In this document: piece by piece, positions 33,469 to 37,473 of the stretch
Layout of the letters: every line of letters begins with the position of its first letter
Position numbering within the stretch: position 1 is the first letter of the stretch
DNA from: Aquabacterium parvum
GTDB taxonomy: Bacteria > Pseudomonadota > Gammaproteobacteria > Burkholderiales > Burkholderiaceae_C
Direction of reading: 5' to 3'
Length of the DNA stretch: 37,473 nt
Assembly: GCF_001447195.1 (NCBI RefSeq)
Contig: NZ_LFRI01000211.1
Span: forward strand, 1 to 37,473
Translations under genes and position numbers: made by a program
Notes under the pieces: model-generated
What the model saw: only the letters and a program-made list of their open reading frames with translations
Databases searched by the model: none
What the model was told of the DNA's origin: nothing

Positions 33469-34062
33469 TCAGTGTTTGGACCGATTGGCCCACCGGATGG
33501 CCAGCAATACCGGGAGCGCGAGTGTGGCTGCCACAGCCTCGGTGACCGGATTGCCTGTGTCTACCGGTTGTCCGCGCAGTCGCGCCAACCAGGCATCCAG
33601 GCTGTTACCACTGAGATTGCCAATGTAGATGGCGTGGATGTAGGCCATGACTTCACGTTTTTGCGCAGGCGTAAAGACTTGCTCCAGAGATTTAACGGCT
33701 GCCGCAGAGGGCTGCCGCACAGTGTCTGCAAAGTGCTTGGCAAAAAGAATGGCCACCGCTTCTGGTGTCTCATGAACGTGAATGCCTTCGGATTCCAGAA
33801 TGCTTTGAAGCTCAGTCAGATCGACCCCGTTTTCCAACGCCAATCCGGTGTGCAACCAACTGCAGTATCGACAGCCGTTGACGGATGTGACAGCCAGCAT
33901 GACTTGCTCACGCAATGCCCGGGAAGTACGTGGCGCGATCAGCGCACGTATCAAGGTAGGCAGGCGGATGACAGCCGAAGACCAGCTGCGCACAAACAAG
34001 CCCGGCGTAAAGGTTCGTTTCGTAAAGCGAGCAGGCAAGGAGGATGCTGTTGCTGATGACAT
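33469..34062 (-). CDS. AhpD-like / carboxymuconolactone decarboxylase-family protein
   Basis: 197 residues with the AhpD core: REQVMLAVTSVNGCRYCSWLHTGLALENG, including the redox pair Cys-x2-Cys and the following His. Such proteins are often thiol-dependent peroxidase-like enzymes or electron carriers. A C-terminal segment (VTEAVAATLALPVLLAIRWANR) is hydrophobic and may associate with the membrane. The ATG at 34062 is 38 nt past the GMC oxidoreductase stop on the same strand, suggesting an operon. Longer in-frame starts overlap the GMC gene and are unlikely. Confidence 0.8.
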   Translation of the reverse strand: MSSATASSLPARFTKRTFTPGLFVRSWSSAVIRLPTLIRALIAPRTSRALREQVMLAVTSVNGCRYCSWLHTGLALENGVDLTELQSILESEGIHVHETPEAVAILFAKHFADTVRQPSAAAVKSLEQVFTPAQKREVMAYIHAIYIGNLSGNSLDAWLARLRGQPVDTGNPVTEAVAATLALPVLLAIRWANRSKH

Positions 34063-34100
34063 GGTCGATCTCACTTTCACTTGATGAAGAATGCGGGCAA

Positions 34101-35537
34101 TCAGCCCTCCAGACAAATGCCTTGGGCAACGTGCTGCCCCCATGCGGCGATGGTCATGGACGGTGGTGTGCCAGGTGCCGCAGGCAAGGCACTGGCATCG
34201 GCCACATACAAGCCCGGCAAGCCGTGGACTTGGCCTTGCCCATTGACAACGCCGGCGCGAGCGGTCTGGCTCAGGCGCGCGCCGCCCAACGGGTGCACCG
34301 TGGCCGGCCATTGCGGGAACTGGTAAAGCGGCTTCCCGGATGCCTGGCCCAGTTGACGGTAGGCCTTGGCGATGTCACCCAGTATCGGGTTGGCCTCTCG
34401 GTCGTAGCGCAGTTGCAACCTGCCTTTGCGCCATACCGCTTGCCCATTGGCCCCATCGGCTCCCATGCCCACCAAAAGCAGGCTCTGTTTCAGCCGCTTT
34501 TTGGTTGAGGCCGGCAGCGGCAACTCGTCAACCCCGTTCAGTCCAAACGAGGTGAGGTAGCCCGGCGTGTCGCCTTCACGCAGGGCGAAGCGACCATGGC
34601 AAGGGGGCCCCAGGCTGTAGTCAGCATCTTCGTGCTGGCACGCCCACCATGCCGGTGAGTCACCATTGCCGCCGAGCCCTAAGCCCAAGCCCGGCAGCTC
34701 ACCCAGTTGGCCGCGCGCGCGCGAGCTCAGCATCAGCCGCAAGGTGTTGAGGGTGCCTGCTGCGATGATGAGGCGCGGGGCCTGCAGATGGCGGTAGCGG
34801 CCCGCCTCGTCCCTGACCGTGACGCGCCAGCCCTTGGCGGCCGCCCCAATATCAAGTGCCTCGTGGCGGTCCAGCACCGTCAGCCCTTGCGCCGTGGCGG
34901 GCACGATCAAGCGCTCGTCCAGCGTGACCTTGTCGCCTTGCGCGCTACCAAAGAAGCTGTTGTTGCGGTAGTGACCAGACTCAAACCGATAGCCCATGGC
35001 CGGTTGGGCCAAATCTGGATCTGCCTTCAGCAGCGGATCGGCGGCCAAACGATCACCGGTGAAGTTGGGCATGCCTTCGCCTGGCTGGGGCACCTGTGAG
35101 CCCATCACCTTGAGCGCCTCGTCGTACCAAGGCGACATGACGTGCTCATCAACACCATCCACATGGCCAGTCCAATATGCCGGGTCGATCGGGCGCGTGT
35201 TCATGGCGGAGTACACATGGCTGCCCCCGCCCACACCGCTGCCGCACACCACGGTCAACTCCCCGCCGAGGTGGATGTCAAACAGGCCGTGCCGGTTCAA
35301 GCGCACGCCGCTGGCCTTCAAGAAGGGCGCATGAACCTCACGCACCAAATGACTGAACACGTGCCGGCCACGGGGCAAAGGACTGCGCTTCATCTGCACA
35401 CCCAGGCGCTCAAGTGCTGCCGTTTGGCGCCATGGGCCGCGCTCGATCATGGTGACTTTGGCACCAGCGTTCACCAGCCTGTGTGCAGCAAATGAGCCAC
35501 CAAAGCCACTGCCAATGATGATGACATCGCTGCGCAT
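34101..35537 (-). CDS. GMC-family FAD oxidoreductase (cholesterol-oxidase-like)
   Basis: 478 residues. The Rossmann FAD motif GSGFGG is at 9-14 (DVIIIGSGFGGSFAAHRL), followed by GERG-like IERGPW. A GGGSHVYSAMN segment is typical of the cholesterol oxidase branch of GMC enzymes, and the C-terminal FAD motif is GLYVADASALPAAPGTPPSMTIAA, with HPLGGA upstream. It oxidises an alcohol, probably of a sterol-like or hydrophobic substrate; the exact substrate is unknown. Its ATG overlaps the upstream gene stop by one base. The three-gene operon (DUF4334-like, GMC, AhpD-like) may form a small oxidative pathway. Confidence 0.87.
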   Translation of the reverse strand: MRSDVIIIGSGFGGSFAAHRLVNAGAKVTMIERGPWRQTAALERLGVQMKRSPLPRGRHVFSHLVREVHAPFLKASGVRLNRHGLFDIHLGGELTVVCGSGVGGGSHVYSAMNTRPIDPAYWTGHVDGVDEHVMSPWYDEALKVMGSQVPQPGEGMPNFTGDRLAADPLLKADPDLAQPAMGYRFESGHYRNNSFFGSAQGDKVTLDERLIVPATAQGLTVLDRHEALDIGAAAKGWRVTVRDEAGRYRHLQAPRLIIAAGTLNTLRLMLSSRARGQLGELPGLGLGLGGNGDSPAWWACQHEDADYSLGPPCHGRFALREGDTPGYLTSFGLNGVDELPLPASTKKRLKQSLLLVGMGADGANGQAVWRKGRLQLRYDREANPILGDIAKAYRQLGQASGKPLYQFPQWPATVHPLGGARLSQTARAGVVNGQGQVHGLPGLYVADASALPAAPGTPPSMTIAAWGQHVAQGICLEG

Positions 35538-36040
35538 CAGTCACCCTTTCGCAAGGTGAAGTACAGAACGCGGTAAACGCCTGCGCGGGTCTTCCAGTTC
35601 ATGCGGGCCAGCACCACGCCATCGCTCAGCTGGCGGGCTTCACCCCTGATCCGACGCAGCAGGGCCAGGTTCTCTGGCACGTCGTAGTTCAACAGCAGAG
35701 CAGGCAAGCCATCAACTTCACTGACCCCGTTGCTGACGGTGTATCGGCCAAACGCCAGACCTTTGATGCCGAACCAATGATTGGCGCCCACCCCGTTGTT
35801 GAAGGACTTGCCTCGCCATGGGTTGAGAATGGGGGCACCCATCAAGCGATAGAAGCCGGACGCCACGAACCTTGGCAGCACACCCAAACCCAAGATGGCA
35901 AACAGGCGGCCAGCGTAATGGCCTTGAACGCTCTTGGCCGAGACCGTGGGCAAGACAGTGAACAACTCATCGAGTTCTGACTGTCGTTGACTCAGCACCT
36001 CAGATGCTGTGTAGGTGCGTGGGTGAATGATGGCAGACAT
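35537..36040 (-). CDS. GXWXG/DUF4334-like protein
   Basis: 167 residues. The N-terminal half has LPRFVASGFYRLMGAPILNPWRGKSF, which fits the GXWXG-type domain. The C-terminal half has LLLNYDVPENLALLRRIRGEARQLSDGVVLARM, which fits DUF4334. The function of these domains is not established. It is the first gene of the three-gene operon. The ATG at 36040 has GAAGGAA upstream and is preferred over 36082. Co-transcription with a GMC oxidoreductase and an AhpD-like protein suggests a role in handling the oxidised product or the substrate. Confidence 0.65.
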   Translation of the reverse strand: MSAIIHPRTYTASEVLSQRQSELDELFTVLPTVSAKSVQGHYAGRLFAILGLGVLPRFVASGFYRLMGAPILNPWRGKSFNNGVGANHWFGIKGLAFGRYTVSNGVSEVDGLPALLLNYDVPENLALLRRIRGEARQLSDGVVLARMNWKTRAGVYRVLYFTLRKGD

Positions 36041-36135
36041 GAATGGTTCCTTCAGTAAGATGGAGCCATTGTCTGAATTCACTCAGTTCGCATCAAACGA
36101 TCATTTATAAGGCCGGCATTAGCAAAACTGATGCT

Positions 36136-37041
36136 TCAAGCCTGATCATTGGATGCCAGCTGGGCACGGATCCAGGCCAGGAACCCCACCACACGGGGAT
36201 CCGACCGCATCTCGGGCAGCATGACGGCATACACACTGTCTGCCAAAGGCCCATGCATCGGCCCAGCTAATTGAACCCGCCCACTCTTCACCAAGGGCTG
36301 CTCCAGTGGCATGACGGCCAGGCTCACACCAATGGTTTCTGCAGCTTCAATGGCCGATGGATAGTCATCGACGTGGAAGTCCGTCGTGGCGATTTCACGG
36401 TACACATTGGTGTGAGCCAGATACAGGGCCCAGGCATCAGGGCGTTCCGTCATGTGCACCAGCGGCGGATACTTCAGTGCTTCTGTGGATTGCTCGCTCA
36501 GGTTGTATTCATCGGCCAATGCCGGGCTGCAGATTGGTTGGATATAGAGGTCCAGCAGTTTTTCGTGGACACAGCCTGGCCAAGGCGGGCGGCCGTAGCG
36601 AAAGGCCAGATCAACCTGTCGCTGCTGTAAGTCCTGATATTGGAGCGTGCTGTCCAGGTGCAATTCGATGTCTGGATGCGCCTGCCTGAAAGACTTGAGC
36701 CTGGGCAGTACGATGCGGTTGGCCATCGGCGTGAGCATGGTCACACGCAGAACCTGATGTGCACGCCCACGCTCACAAACGTTGGCGGTGACCTCGTCGA
36801 GCGCCGACAGAAGCGGCCGGATCGCTGTGGCGTACTGCTTGCCGATCGAAGTCAACTGCAGGCTGCTGGGGTGGCGGTCAAATAGCGTGATACCCAGTTG
36901 CGATTCCAGAGTTTTGAGCTGCTGACTGACGGCCGAGGGCGTCAGGCACAGTTTGTCTGCTGCAAGCTTGACGCTTTCGAAGCGGGCAACCACTTCGAAC
37001 ACACGCAGCAGGTTGAGTGAATGAGGCAGAGGTCGACTCAA
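36136..37041 (-). CDS. LysR-family transcriptional regulator (GcvA-like branch)
   Basis: 301 residues, standard LysR length. The N-terminal winged HTH (about 8-67) reads HSLNLLRVFEVVARFESVKLAADKLCLTPSAVSQQLKTLESQLGITLFDR. The rest is a substrate-binding domain (about 95-300), of the kind that binds a co-inducer. It is encoded upstream of, and collinear with, the DUF4334-GMC-AhpD operon, separated by 95 bp (36041-36135). It is the likely activator of that operon and may also regulate itself. The inducer cannot be deduced. Confidence 0.87.
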   Translation of the reverse strand: MSRPLPHSLNLLRVFEVVARFESVKLAADKLCLTPSAVSQQLKTLESQLGITLFDRHPSSLQLTSIGKQYATAIRPLLSALDEVTANVCERGRAHQVLRVTMLTPMANRIVLPRLKSFRQAHPDIELHLDSTLQYQDLQQRQVDLAFRYGRPPWPGCVHEKLLDLYIQPICSPALADEYNLSEQSTEALKYPPLVHMTERPDAWALYLAHTNVYREIATTDFHVDDYPSAIEAAETIGVSLAVMPLEQPLVKSGRVQLAGPMHGPLADSVYAVMLPEMRSDPRVVGFLAWIRAQLASNDQA

Positions 37042-37337
37042 AACAAGGAATCGGTGAGGGAGGCGTCAAATGTGGCGAGCATCCATGCTGGGCCATTCTC
37101 TCAATGTTAACTGACATAAAAAAAGTGCTCCGGAAGTCCCGGCGAAATCTACGCTGACTTGAACGGCTGCTTGACCCGGCTTTGCACCCATTCATGACGA
37201 CGAGGCCGAGCGACTCCATAGGGTCGAAAGCGGCCGGCCAACGGGTTCAGGTTGTACGACCGTAACCAGCCTTGACCTGCCGCTCAGGTTGGTGGGCACA
37301 ACGACTCTTCATGGCTGATCCGTGTTGGTCGATGGCA
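37042..37337. other. Intergenic region between LysR gene and IS element
   Basis: No gene is supported. It holds the upstream region of the LysR gene. The IS256-type end at 37338 marks the right limit of the original sequence. Confidence 0.4.
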
Positions 37338-37473
37338 GGGCCTGTCAGAAATTTTGTGTTCGGGGCATAGCATGACGACCAGGAGCATGTATGCCAAGCA
37401 AACCGAAGGCGGCCAAGCCTGTGCTGCCGACCATTCCCCAAGAGATTTTGGACCAGTTCGCCAATGGGCCGAT
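37338..37473 (+). mobile_element. Left end of an IS256-family insertion sequence (partial)
   Basis: The sequence GGGCCTGTCAGAAATTTTG at 37338 has the look of IS256-family terminal repeats. It is followed 53 nt later by the transposase start. The right end and the target duplication lie beyond the window, so completeness is unknown. Confidence 0.65.
37391..37473 (+). CDS. IS256-family transposase, N-terminal fragment cut by window end
   Basis: The first 27 codons (MPSKPKAAKP, then PTIPQEILDQFANGP) match the usual N-terminus of IS256-type (MULE-fold DDE) transposases. AGGAG at 37381-37385 is 5 nt before the ATG. The catalytic DDE residues lie outside the window. The enzyme would move the element by a copy-out route typical of IS256. 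Confidence 0.7.
   Translation, partial: MPSKPKAAKPVLPTIPQEILDQFANGP

Noticed and set aside
1..37473. CRISPR array
   Set aside because: No regularly spaced direct repeats; the three 20-nt repeats are far apart and lie inside structured leaders.

Overview
The window looks like a Burkholderiales (Comamonadaceae-type) genome. The evidence is moderately high GC, betaproteobacterial-looking protein sequences, a LexA-like site, a PRTRC-type partition gene and Rfam radC-type RNA structures. I cannot name a species. Ordinary chromosomal-type genes lie at both ends. The middle (about 3.0-33.4 kb) is a plasmid-like or integrative element carrying two separate defence cargoes.

Left flank (1-3006, + strand): end of an unknown gene, two LexA-like sites, then VOC, GNAT, GFA-type, PaiB-like and MAPEG-like genes. 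Defence cargo 1 (3365-8751): four overlapping minus-strand genes encode, in transcription order, an unrecognised 188-aa protein, a QueC-like PP-loop enzyme with an intact zinc-cysteine set, an XRE-HTH/ImmA metalloprotease and a PIN-domain nuclease. Their promoter is embedded in two direct repeats. A Ser/Thr protein kinase is divergently transcribed next door. I do not recognise this combination as a named system; it is the best novelty candidate here.

Backbone A (9016-14863): an actin-like PRTRC protein D gene with a small ParR/StbB-position partner, a tyrosine recombinase and a 683-aa ParB-like protein. Defence cargo 2 (15051-24918, minus strand): DUF262/DUF1524 (GmrSD-type) protein, HsdM, HsdS, HsdR, then a SLATT two-TM effector and a SMODS/CD-NTase. 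The spacing is so tight that one transcript could carry type I restriction, a type IV-like nuclease and a minimal CBASS.

Backbone B (25399-31905): small conserved-looking genes with strong ribosome binding sites, a RadC/JAMM protein and a large SbcC-like ATPase. Three copies of a structured RNA (10814-10895, 25399-25479, 28291-28377) share a 20-nt core. Each is flanked by hairpins whose sequences differ but whose pairing is kept. They lie upstream of the recombinase, the small-gene block and radC, as expected for the radC RNA motif. The radC copy is followed by an intrinsic terminator just before the gene, and the second copy by a switch-like set of competing hairpins.

Right flank (32158-37473): an AT-richer orphan gene, then an AhpD-like protein, a GMC oxidoreductase and a DUF4334-like protein in one operon, a LysR regulator, and the left end of an IS256-family insertion sequence running off the window. 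I found no direct repeats that fix the ends of the element.
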